Source: PNKC01 sp038323265
GTDB lineage: Bacteria > Chloroflexota > Dehalococcoidia > Tepidiformales > Tepidiformaceae
DNA: 13,674 bases
Direction: 5' to 3'
Assembly: GCA_038323265.1 (NCBI GenBank)
Contig: JBBQGT010000090.1
Span: 1-13,674 of the forward strand
The notes beneath the pieces were generated by a model that was not told the origin of the DNA, ran no database searches, and saw nothing but the letters and a program-made list of their open reading frames with translations. Made by a program: the position numbers and the translations under genes. Of the stretch, positions 5,980-12,801 are shown one piece after another (the first letter of the stretch is position 1; each line of letters starts with the position of its first letter).

Positions 5980-6336
5980 TTACTTCGCCGCCACAAACTT
6001 CATCGAAAGCGAGTTTACGCAGTGCCGCGTGTTCGCTGGCGTCAGCCGTTCACCCAGAAAAACGTGCCCCAGATGCCCGCCGCAGGCCATACACTCGATC
6101 TCAACGCGGTGCCCGTCCGGGTCCGGCAGCCTCTTCACCGCGCCCGGCACCTCCTGATCGAAGCTCGGCCAGCCGCAGTCTGAATGGAACTTGTCGTTCG
6201 AAAGATAGAGCGGCGCTTCGCACCGGCGGCACACATACGTACCCTCGTCGAAGAAATCGTTGTACTCGCCCGTAAACGGCCGCTCTGTCCCCTTGTGGAC
6301 GATGACCTGCTCCTCCACTGGCGTCAGCTTGTTCAT
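5980..6336 (-). CDS. msrB: Peptide-methionine (R)-S-oxide reductase
   Basis: This 118-residue protein covers the whole MsrB domain. Zinc is held by Cys36/Cys39 (YVCRRC) and Cys82/Cys85 (ECMACGG). The core motif is CGWPSF at 54-59, and the catalytic Cys106 lies in RHCVNSLSMKF. It reduces methionine-R-sulfoxide in oxidised proteins in the cytosol; no signal peptide is visible. The ATG at 6336 is preceded by AGGAGG (6341-6346) with 4-base spacing. The frame stays open further upstream, but that part is not MsrB-like and runs antisense toward the next gene. Confidence 0.95.
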   Translation of the reverse strand: MNKLTPVEEQVIVHKGTERPFTGEYNDFFDEGTYVCRRCEAPLYLSNDKFHSDCGWPSFDQEVPGAVKRLPDPDGHRVEIECMACGGHLGHVFLGERLTPANTRHCVNSLSMKFVAAK

Positions 6337-6410
6337 CTTGCCTCCTGGTGCGCTCCGAATGGTTCCAGTGTGCCACGAGGAAGCCGTTCTGGGGTGGGCA
6401 AACCGCAAGC

Positions 6411-6466
6411 CGCGAATCGCGAGCCGAGAATCGAGTCGAATCGTGAATTCGCCAGTCGAGTAGACT
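6411..6466 (+). promoter_or_regulatory. Repeat-rich upstream region of the enoyl-CoA hydratase gene
   Basis: GAATCG occurs at 6414, 6428 and 6438, the first inside the inverted repeat CGCGA-A-TCGCG (6411-6421). A -10-like TAGACT lies at 6461-6466, about 30 bases before the ATG. No good -35 is present at 17 bases. The repeats could be an operator or mere low complexity. Confidence 0.3.
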
Positions 6467-6495
6467 GCCCCCACCATCTTTCGGAGGATCCAGCC

Positions 6496-7263
6496 ATGCC
6501 CGGAACAGTGCTCTACGAACGAGAAGGCCACGTCGCCACCATCACCTACAACCGCCCCGAGGCGCTCAACGCCATCAACGGTGAACTGCGCGAGGACCTC
6601 AACGCTGCCTGGGTCACTCTCCGCGAAGACGACGAGGCGTGGGCCGCAATCGTGACGGGCGCAGGCCGCGCCTTCAGCGCCGGCGCGGACCTCCGCGATT
6701 CAGCGCGCCCGGCGGGCACCACTCACTGGGAAACCCCCAGCATGAACTCCCTCGAAAGCGGCATCGAAGTCTGGAAACCCGTCATCGCCGCCGTCAACGG
6801 CTACTGCCTCGGCTTTGCCTGCACGCTCGTTGCCGCCTGCGATTTCGTCATTGCCAGCGAGCGCGCCGAGTTCGGCTTCCCCGAGGTGCGAATCGGCGTG
6901 CCAACCATCCAGGGCGCCGTCCGCATGCCCCAAAAAGTGGGCTGGCAAAACGCCATGGAGCTGCTCCTCATCGGTGAGCGCGTGAACGCCGCGCGCGCAA
7001 AGGAGATGGGCCTCGTCGGCAAAGTCGTTCCCCACGAAAGCCTCATGGACGAAGCGCGCGCACTCGCCGCCCGCCTCTGCCAGTCGGCCCCCCTCGCCGT
7101 GCGCGCCACCAAGGAGGTCGCCTGGCGCGGTCAGCAGATGCCTTTCGTCGAAGCCATCCGCTTCGGCGAGACGATGCGCCGCGTGGCCGGCGCCACCGAT
7201 GACGCCAAAGAGGGCATGGCCGCCGCTCGCGAAAAGCGCACGCCCGAGTGGAAGGCGAAGTAG
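6496..7263 (+). CDS. Enoyl-CoA hydratase/isomerase family protein (crotonase)
   Basis: This 255-residue protein is of normal crotonase length. The oxyanion-hole segments are FSAGADL (60-66) and NGYCLGFACTLVAACDFVIA (101-120). Glu130 in FGFPEVRIGV occupies the position of the first catalytic glutamate of hydratases. The second glutamate region lacks the usual PGAGG, reading IGVPTIQGAVRMPQ. It acts on acyl-CoA thioesters, probably in beta-oxidation or a related degradation path; the exact reaction is not determined by the motifs. The ATG at 6496 has GGAGG 8 bases upstream. The much longer open frame to 6184 is antisense to msrB and is rejected. It is the first gene of a plus-strand series. Confidence 0.9.
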   Translation: MPGTVLYEREGHVATITYNRPEALNAINGELREDLNAAWVTLREDDEAWAAIVTGAGRAFSAGADLRDSARPAGTTHWETPSMNSLESGIEVWKPVIAAVNGYCLGFACTLVAACDFVIASERAEFGFPEVRIGVPTIQGAVRMPQKVGWQNAMELLLIGERVNAARAKEMGLVGKVVPHESLMDEARALAARLCQSAPLAVRATKEVAWRGQQMPFVEAIRFGETMRRVAGATDDAKEGMAAAREKRTPEWKAK

Positions 7264-7295
7264 CCGCACCGTCCGCTTCGTCCTCTCGCACCCTC

Positions 7296-7304
7296 TGCTA
7301 CGCT
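7296..7304 (+). promoter_or_regulatory. Extended -10-like element before the PIG-L gene
   Basis: TGCTACGCT has the same TGCTAnnnT form as the elements before rpsO and before the ABC ATPase gene. It would start transcription near 7311, giving a leader of about 22 nt with an AAGGA ribosome binding site. No good -35 box is visible. Confidence 0.35.
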
Positions 7305-7332
7305 CGATCGACATCCAGGCCAAGGACATCCC

Positions 7333-8085
7333 ATGACCGAGCCAATCCCCGATTCCTTTCAGCCCCACTCCCTGATGGTGGTCGTCGCCCACCCCGATGA
7401 TGCCGAGTTCATGGTCGCCGGCACCGTCGCCAAGTGGGCCAAGCACGGCTGCGAAGTGACATACGTCATCGTCACCCGCGGGGACAAGGGCAGCGATGAC
7501 CCGGCCATGACGTCCAGTAAGCTGACCGAGATTCGCGAGGCCGAACAGCGCGAGGCCGGCGCCATCCTCGGCGTCAAGCACTTCGAGTTCATGGGCTACC
7601 CGGACGGATATCTCCAGCACACGCTGGAACTTCGCCGCGATATTACGCGCATCGTCCGAAAGTACCGCCCGGAAGTCCTGGTTACCTTCGACCCCACCCA
7701 CCGGCTCGTCGGCGAAAGCTACGTCAACCACCCGGACCATCGCGCCACCGGCGACGCCACGGTTGACGCCGTCTTCCCCAGCGCCCGAGACCGCCTCACC
7801 TTCCCGGAACTGCTGGTCGATGGTCTGGAGCCATGGAAGGTCCACCAACTCTGGCTGGGTTTCTCGAAAGAACCAAACGTCTGCGTGGACATCAGCCAGG
7901 GTATCGAAGCAAAGCGCGCGGCCCTCGCTGCCCACCCCAGCCAGTTCGGCAACGAGGTGCAGGAGTTCGTCATCGAAATGGCAAAAGCAGACGCCAGGGA
8001 CCATCAGTTCGACTACGGCGAGTCATTCCACCGCATCACACTCGATGTCCCGCTCCAGGGCATGGAACCGTCGTCCCCGGACTGA
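7333..8085 (+). CDS. PIG-L / LmbE family deacetylase
   Basis: This 250-residue protein has the diagnostic zinc motif AHPDD (His20, Asp22, Asp23) after the first strand and the second ligand motif HPDH (133-136). VTRGDKGS and REAEQREAGAILGV between them are typical of the family. Family members remove N-acyl groups from GlcNAc-linked substrates, as in mycothiol or bacillithiol synthesis, GPI-type glycolipids and antibiotics. The substrate here is not determined, and no glycosyltransferase or thiol-synthesis partner is adjacent. It is cytosolic by appearance. The ATG at 7333 follows AAGGA at about 7-base spacing. Confidence 0.93.
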   Translation: MTEPIPDSFQPHSLMVVVAHPDDAEFMVAGTVAKWAKHGCEVTYVIVTRGDKGSDDPAMTSSKLTEIREAEQREAGAILGVKHFEFMGYPDGYLQHTLELRRDITRIVRKYRPEVLVTFDPTHRLVGESYVNHPDHRATGDATVDAVFPSARDRLTFPELLVDGLEPWKVHQLWLGFSKEPNVCVDISQGIEAKRAALAAHPSQFGNEVQEFVIEMAKADARDHQFDYGESFHRITLDVPLQGMEPSSPD

Positions 8086-8139
8086 GAACTCAGCCCTGCT
8101 TTTTCAACCGCGCCCATCGGGTTTAGTCCCGCCAAATCC

Positions 8140-9393
8140 TTGGCGAGGTTTCGAAACCCATGGCCACTACCGGGAATTGGCAGCACCCACCCACTCCGTC
8201 GCGAAGTCCTTTTGCTCTTGCAGGTGGCGATGGTGGTCTTCATCTGGACCGTCGTTATCGGCATCCTCAACGGCACGGACATCGTCGATTTCAATCGCAA
8301 GACGGTGCTCTCTCACGTCCACGCCGGAACCCTCGGCTGGATCACGATGTGCGTGTTCGCCGCTTCGCTCTGGCTCTTCGGCGCCTTCGCCAATGAAACC
8401 GCCGTGAAGTACGCGCGAATCCTCACAGTGGCAGCGATCATCGCCCTCCCCGCCTTCGCCTTCACCTTCTCCCTCACCTACGGCAACCCGCGCCCGATCA
8501 TCGGCTCCTTCGCCCTCGCAACGATCGTTGGCTTCTTCCTCTGGGTGGTCTGGCGCGCTCGGGGGATGGAGTTGAGCGTCACCCACCTCGGCTTCCTCGC
8601 TGCCGTCGCCACGTCCGTCGTCGGCGGCACAATAGGCGTCCTGCTCGCCACCCGCATCGCCACCGGCCGCGAAGTAATCCCGACAGGCGCAACAGACGCC
8701 CATCCTGGCACCATGGTCATCGGCTTCCTTGTACCCGTTGGCATGGCCCTCGCCGAATGGTGCTTCGGATGGCCCACCCTCAAGGCCGCCACAAAGCTCG
8801 GAAAGTGGCAGATAGCCCTTCCATTCATCGGCGGCATCATGCTCATGGTCTCCCTGCTTTTCGAAATCACCGCTCTCGCCCCTATCGCCGCCTTGGTCGA
8901 ACTCGCCGGTGTGGTGCTGTTCGTCAAGCGCATGTGGCCCAACTTCCGCGCCGTCGCTTGGCTGCAAGGTTCAACCGCGCGTTTCGCCGCCGCCGCCGGC
9001 ATCGCCATCGTCGTCAACATCATGTTCATCAACTACCTCGCCGCCCGCTACGAGGGCGATTTCGACAAAGTACCGGACCGCCACCTCCTCGCCCTCGACC
9101 ACACGATGTTCGTCGGCGTGCTAACGAATGCGATCTTCGGTCTCCTCCTCGGCGTCACCCAGAAAGACACTCGCGGGCGCGCGGTGATGGACGCCGTTTT
9201 CTATGGCATGAATGTTGGCCTCATTGGCTTCGTCATTTCGCTCCTGGCAGACTCCATCTGGCTGGAACGAATCGCCACGCCGCTCATGGGAGTCAGCATC
9301 CTCGCTGCCCTCGCCGTCTTCACCCTCCGCCTGCGTATGCCTGTCTCGGAAGCCTCGGTCTTCGTCGGCGCCGTGGCAGACCCCGCGCGCTAA
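8140..9393 (+). CDS. 12-TM membrane protein with His in helices 2, 6 and 10 (heme-copper-oxidase-subunit-I-like layout)
   Basis: This protein of about 417 residues has roughly twelve hydrophobic helices. Histidines fall at equivalent places in three of them: SHVHAGTLGW (His59/His61, helix 2), DAHPGTMVIGF (His188, helix 6) and LDHTMFVGVLT (His321, helix 10). They are spaced 127 and 133 residues apart, which suggests three four-helix units. That is the pseudo-threefold plan of heme-copper oxidase subunit I and the related NnrS-like proteins. The His-His pair of oxidase helix VII is not seen, so oxygen reduction is not supported. The TTG at 8140 has no ribosome binding site; an ATG at 8160 in another frame and an in-frame ATG near 8230 are alternatives. 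The family name is uncertain. Confidence 0.75.
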   Translation: MARFRNPWPLPGIGSTHPLRREVLLLLQVAMVVFIWTVVIGILNGTDIVDFNRKTVLSHVHAGTLGWITMCVFAASLWLFGAFANETAVKYARILTVAAIIALPAFAFTFSLTYGNPRPIIGSFALATIVGFFLWVVWRARGMELSVTHLGFLAAVATSVVGGTIGVLLATRIATGREVIPTGATDAHPGTMVIGFLVPVGMALAEWCFGWPTLKAATKLGKWQIALPFIGGIMLMVSLLFEITALAPIAALVELAGVVLFVKRMWPNFRAVAWLQGSTARFAAAAGIAIVVNIMFINYLAARYEGDFDKVPDRHLLALDHTMFVGVLTNAIFGLLLGVTQKDTRGRAVMDAVFYGMNVGLIGFVISLLADSIWLERIATPLMGVSILAALAVFTLRLRMPVSEASVFVGAVADPAR

Positions 9394-9485
9394 CGGCTGG
9401 TGCACGGCGAACAGCAGCATGTTTGTCGAATCGCGCTCGCCCTTCCGGAAACGATGGAGGAGCACGATTCGCGGAGGCCGTCCAC

Positions 9486-9494
9486 TGCTAAGCT
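9486..9494 (+). promoter_or_regulatory. Extended -10-like element giving a possibly leaderless ABC transcript
   Basis: TGCTAAGCT ends 8 bases before the ATG at 9503, so initiation 6-8 bases downstream would fall on or beside the start codon. No Shine-Dalgarno sequence lies between them (the bases are CTTACTAA), which fits a leaderless mRNA. The -35 region (GATTCG at 9466-9471) is a poor match. Confidence 0.4.
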
Positions 9495-9502
9495 CTTACT
9501 AA

Positions 9503-10231
9503 ATGACGAACCCTCCTGGCCCTGCGCTGAGTGCTGTTGGTGTGCGCGTCACGCGTGGCGGCAACGAGGTGCTCCACGGAGTGGACCTCAACGTCCACCG
9601 CGGTGAGATCGTCGGACTCCTCGGCCCTAGCGGCTGCGGCAAGACAACCCTTATGCGCTCCATCGTCGGCGTCCAGTCCCACGTTACTGGCTCGATAGAG
9701 GTCCTCGGACGCCTTGCCGGCCATCCTTCGCTCCGCCGCGAGGTCGGCTACGTCACTCAGGCCCCCTCCGTCTACGGCGACCTCTCGGTGACCGAAAACC
9801 TCCGCTACTTCGCTGCCGTCCTCGGCGTGGGCCCCGAACGCAGCGATTGGGCGCTGAAGACGGTCGATCTCACCACCTTCCGCGACCGCGTCGTCAGTAC
9901 GCTGTCTGGCGGCGAACGGGCCAGAGTGTCGCTGGCCACCGCTCTGCTCGGGAACCCCCAGTTCCTCGTCCTGGACGAGCCCACCGTCGGCCTCGATCCC
10001 GTGCTGCGGCGCGACATCTGGAATCAGCTCCGCTCGCTCGCCGAACAAGGCACGGCATTGCTCGTTTCCAGCCATGTCATGGACGAGGCGGAACGCTGCG
10101 ATCGGCTCGTCCTCATGCGCGACGGCGCGGTCATTGCCGCCGGCACTCAGGCTGAACTCCTTAGCAGCACCCACACCGGCGACGTCGAGTCCGCCTTCCT
10201 GGCTCTCGTCGAGGCGGGCGGTCAACGATGA
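9503..10231 (+). CDS. ABC-2 type transporter, ATP-binding protein
   Basis: This 242-residue protein has a complete nucleotide-binding domain: Walker A GPSGCGKT (41-48), Q-loop Gln86, signature LSGGE (134-138), Walker B FLVLDE (154-159) and switch His191 in SSHVMDEAERC. The 'GLDPVLRRDIWNQL' D-loop region and the short C-terminus are typical of DrrA/NodI-like exporter ATPases. It powers the membrane subunit encoded next, whose ATG overlaps this stop (ATGA). The cargo is unknown; drug, lipid or polysaccharide export is typical of the family. The ATG at 9503 has no Shine-Dalgarno, and a -10-like element lies immediately upstream. Confidence 0.96.
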   Translation: MTNPPGPALSAVGVRVTRGGNEVLHGVDLNVHRGEIVGLLGPSGCGKTTLMRSIVGVQSHVTGSIEVLGRLAGHPSLRREVGYVTQAPSVYGDLSVTENLRYFAAVLGVGPERSDWALKTVDLTTFRDRVVSTLSGGERARVSLATALLGNPQFLVLDEPTVGLDPVLRRDIWNQLRSLAEQGTALLVSSHVMDEAERCDRLVLMRDGAVIAAGTQAELLSSTHTGDVESAFLALVEAGGQR

Positions 10232-10959
10232 ACCTCCGCATCACCCTTGCCACGGCCAGGCGGGTGCTCGCCCAACTACGCCGGGACCCGCGCACAATCG
10301 CCTTGGTCCTGGTGGTACCTGCCGCCCTGCAAGTCCTCCTGCGCTTCCTTTTCGATGCCCGGCCCCAGCAGTTCGACAGTGTCGGCGCCCCGGTCCTCGG
10401 GCTTTTTCCGTTCATCACGATGTTCCTCGTTACCTCCATCACCATGCTCCGCGAACGCACCACCGGCACGCTCGAACGGCTGATGACCCTCCCTCTCGCC
10501 AAGCTCGACCTTCTCGGCGGCTACGGGCTTGCTTTCGGGGCGCTTGCCGCGGTCCAGGCGGCCATCACCAGCGCGGTCTCGTTCTGGCTTCTCGGCCTCG
10601 ATGTCCAGGGCGCCGCATTGGTGGTCGTCGCACTGGCAATCGCCAATGCTGTACTTGGGATGGCCCTCGGATTGCTCGTCAGTGCCTTCGCGAGGACCGA
10701 GTTTCAGGCCGTGCAGTTTATGCCCGCTGTCGTCTTCCCTCAGCTACTGCTTTGTGGCCTCTTCGTGCCTCGAAGCGACATGGCGCCAGCACTCGATCTG
10801 GCGGCGCGATTCCTCCCGCTCACCTACGCCTACGACGCCCTCAACGGCGCAGCCACGGGCCAGACCGCGGACCTTGGCCGGGATACGCTCGTCATCGTCG
10901 GAGCCACCCTGCTCTCCCTGGCGCTTGGCGCAGCCACGTTGCGGCGCCGCACGGCCTGA
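10228..10959 (+). CDS. ABC-2 type transporter, permease protein
   Basis: This 243-residue protein has about six hydrophobic helices and a cytoplasmic N-terminal RRVLAQLRRDPRTIALVLVV, the usual entry of ABC-2 permeases. The conserved segment LRERTTGTLERLMTLPL after helix 2 is the coupling region of the family. FVPRSDMAPALDLAARFLPL and TYAYDALNGA near the end match the 'P...l.....P.ty..dalr' signature. Its start overlaps the ATPase stop by 4 bases, so the pair forms one exporter and is made in step. A gap of about 130 bases follows, containing TAGGCT (10988-10993), a -10-like element for the downstream genes. Confidence 0.95.
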   Translation: MNLRITLATARRVLAQLRRDPRTIALVLVVPAALQVLLRFLFDARPQQFDSVGAPVLGLFPFITMFLVTSITMLRERTTGTLERLMTLPLAKLDLLGGYGLAFGALAAVQAAITSAVSFWLLGLDVQGAALVVVALAIANAVLGMALGLLVSAFARTEFQAVQFMPAVVFPQLLLCGLFVPRSDMAPALDLAARFLPLTYAYDALNGAATGQTADLGRDTLVIVGATLLSLALGAATLRRRTA

Positions 10960-11077
10960 GCCGTTTGCCAACTCCGCCCTCCTTCAATAGGCTTCGCCTC
11001 GCATACATTCAGCGCGGCTCATCCTCAGGCTTAGGCGCACCTGCGATTCAGATCGCGCCACAGGGAGAGCCGCGCGC

Positions 11078-11083
11078 AGGAGG
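11078..11083 (+). promoter_or_regulatory. Ribosome binding site fixing a TTG start at 11090
   Basis: AGGAGG lies 6 bases before the TTG at 11090. The nearby ATG at 11086 is out of frame with the DUF35 protein, so TTG must be the start. Confidence 0.75.
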
Positions 11084-11089
11084 AAATGG

Positions 11090-11509
11090 TTGGCCGACTA
11101 CAAAAAGCCCATCCCCGAACCAGATCCGGTCTCGCAACCGTTCTGGGACGGGGCTAAAATCGGGAAGCTCATGCTTCCCCGCTGCACCAGCTGCAACCGC
11201 GTCCACTGGTATCCCCGCCTCATCTGCCCGCACTGCCACTCGATGGAGATTGAATGGTTCGAAGCGAGCGGCCACGGCTACGTCCACACCTTCGCCGTCC
11301 AGCACCGCGCCTTCGGCGGCTGGGCTGATGAGGTGCCGTTCGTTACCGCCTACATCGATATCAACGAAGGCGACCGCATGTTCACCGTCCTTCGCGGCGT
11401 TGACCCCAACAAGCCGGAGAGCATCAAGATCGGCGCTCCCGTGACGATCGAATTCGAAGCAGCCACCGAGGATGTCCACATCCCGTTCTGGCGTGTGGTG
11501 GAGGCCTAA
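11090..11509 (+). CDS. Zn-ribbon and OB-fold protein (DUF35 family), thiolase partner
   Basis: This 139-residue protein opens with the helix KPIPEPDPVSQPFWDGAKIG. A rubredoxin-like zinc ribbon follows, with Cys32/Cys35 (RCTSC) and Cys46/Cys49 (CPHC). An OB-fold with ASGHGYVHTFAVQH and PFVTAYIDINEG completes it. DUF35 proteins such as ChsH2 pair with SCP2-type thiolases or aldolases and are thought to help bind the acyl-CoA substrate. The thiolase gene begins 2 bases after this stop, supporting a heteromeric complex. The TTG start is fixed by AGGAGG at 11078-11083. Confidence 0.93.
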   Translation: MADYKKPIPEPDPVSQPFWDGAKIGKLMLPRCTSCNRVHWYPRLICPHCHSMEIEWFEASGHGYVHTFAVQHRAFGGWADEVPFVTAYIDINEGDRMFTVLRGVDPNKPESIKIGAPVTIEFEAATEDVHIPFWRVVEA

Positions 11510-11511
11510 CC

Positions 11512-12720
11512 ATGGCAGGAGCACTTTCCCGCGCCGCGGCCATTGTCGGCGCGGCAGAAGCAAAAGAGATCGGCTACCCCGAGACCCCCAAGACCGCGAT
11601 CCAGCTGCACATCGAAGCGATCAAGGCCGTCAGCCTCCAGACGGGAATCCCTATCTCCCGTATCAACGGCGTCTTTGGCGCCGGCTGGTCTTCGCAGATC
11701 GCCGAATACCTTGGCCTCCACCCGAGCTACATCGACACCACCGCCGTCGGCGGCTGCTCGTTCGAAATGCACGTCCATCACGCCCTCGCGGCCATTCACG
11801 CCGGCATCATCGATGTCGCGCTCGTCACCCACGGCGAAAACGGCTGGTCCGCCCGCGCCACCCACGGCCGCGGCACGGGTCGCGGTCGCGGCGGCGGCGA
11901 CCCATGGGATCCAGGCTCGCTCTTCACCAACCCCTACGGAGTATCCGGCGCGCCAAGCAACTATTCGCACGCCATGACCCGCCACAACCATCGCTACGGG
12001 ACAACCCCGGAAGACTTCGCCCACATCGCCGTCGTCACTCGCCAATGGGCCACGCTCAACCCCCGCGCGGTCATGCACTCGAAGGGCACGCACCCCTTCG
12101 GTGGCCCGATCACCATCGAGGACGTCAACACCGCTCGCCTCGTTTCCTGGCCACTCACGCTGCTGCACTGCTGCCTGGTGACGGATTACGGCGGCGCAAT
12201 CCTCGTCACCAGCCCCGAAATCGCAAGGAGCGTGAAGACGAAGCCGGTTTGGATCGCCGGCGCCGGTGAAAGCATGAGCCATTCGAACATGCTCGAGATG
12301 GATGACTTCACCGCCACCTCTGCCGCCGCCTCCGGAGCTGCCGCTTATAAGATGGCGGGGATGGGCCCTGAAGACATGGAGATGGCGATGATCTACGACT
12401 CGTTCACCATCACCGCCGGCATAACCGCGGAAATGCTCGGACTCGCCCCGCGTGGCGCGGGCTTCACCCTCTGGAAGGACGGCCGCGCCGCACCCGGCGG
12501 CAAACTGCCGATAAACACCAACGGTGGCGGACTCTCCTTCAACCACTCGGGCATGTACGGCATGCAGCTTCTCGTCGAAGCCTACCGGCAACTCTCCGGC
12601 ACCGCCGAAGACGGCGTCAACGGCCTCCACGGCAAGCAGACCAGCGCCAAATCGTGCGTCGTCAACGGTACCGGCGGCAGCCTCTCCACCACTGGCACCC
12701 TTGTGCTAGTCGCCGACTAG
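11512..12720 (+). CDS. Thiolase family protein (SCP2-thiolase / lipid-transfer-protein-like)
   Basis: This 402-residue protein has a thiolase-fold N-terminal half with Cys82 in AVGGCSFEMHVHHAL, where the nucleophilic cysteine of thiolases lies. It also has VALVTHGENGWS, MIYDSFTITAG, NGGGLSFNHSG and a C-terminal SCVVNGTGGSLSTTGTLVL. The canonical GHPxGATG is replaced by FNHSGMYG, as in SCP2/Ltp-like relatives. Thiolytic cleavage or retro-aldol cleavage of a branched or steroid-like acyl-CoA are both possible. A glycine/arginine-rich stretch (THGRGTGRGRGGG) sits in the middle. Coupling to the DUF35 gene, with GGTGGAGG before the ATG at 11512, argues that the two proteins work together. Confidence 0.9.
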   Translation: MAGALSRAAAIVGAAEAKEIGYPETPKTAIQLHIEAIKAVSLQTGIPISRINGVFGAGWSSQIAEYLGLHPSYIDTTAVGGCSFEMHVHHALAAIHAGIIDVALVTHGENGWSARATHGRGTGRGRGGGDPWDPGSLFTNPYGVSGAPSNYSHAMTRHNHRYGTTPEDFAHIAVVTRQWATLNPRAVMHSKGTHPFGGPITIEDVNTARLVSWPLTLLHCCLVTDYGGAILVTSPEIARSVKTKPVWIAGAGESMSHSNMLEMDDFTATSAAASGAAAYKMAGMGPEDMEMAMIYDSFTITAGITAEMLGLAPRGAGFTLWKDGRAAPGGKLPINTNGGGLSFNHSGMYGMQLLVEAYRQLSGTAEDGVNGLHGKQTSAKSCVVNGTGGSLSTTGTLVLVAD

Positions 12721-12736
12721 CCCAGAACGGCCACTT

Positions 12737-12764
12737 CCCCTCTCCCGCGAACTCGGGAGAGGGG
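12737..12764. repeat. Perfect 11-bp inverted repeat between convergent genes
   Basis: CCCCTCTCCCG (12737-12747) and CGGGAGAGGGG (12754-12764) flank a CGAACT loop. The location, just after the thiolase stop and before the end of the convergent reductase gene, suits a bidirectional terminator, but neither strand has a T-run after it. Short CCCTCTCCC/GGGAGAGGG palindromes are seen scattered between genes in many GC-rich genomes, so it may be one copy of a REP-like family. Confidence 0.6.
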
Positions 12765-12801
12765 TGAGAGCCGCGCGTCACACGACCGGGATCCCGAAGC
12801 C

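Noticed and set aside
6700..8004. A 434-codon minus-strand frame spanning the crotonase and PIG-L genes
   Set aside because: It crosses two well-supported plus-strand genes and their gap; its sequence has no domain and reflects third-position GC bias.
11883..11905. Gly/Arg-coding CG-rich run in the thiolase, considered as a tandem repeat
   Set aside because: It is a short glycine/arginine loop within one continuous reading frame, without a regular repeat unit.
11506..12630. A 374-codon minus-strand frame opposite the thiolase
   Set aside because: Shadow of a confident thiolase gene; Gly/Ala/Val-rich without motifs.
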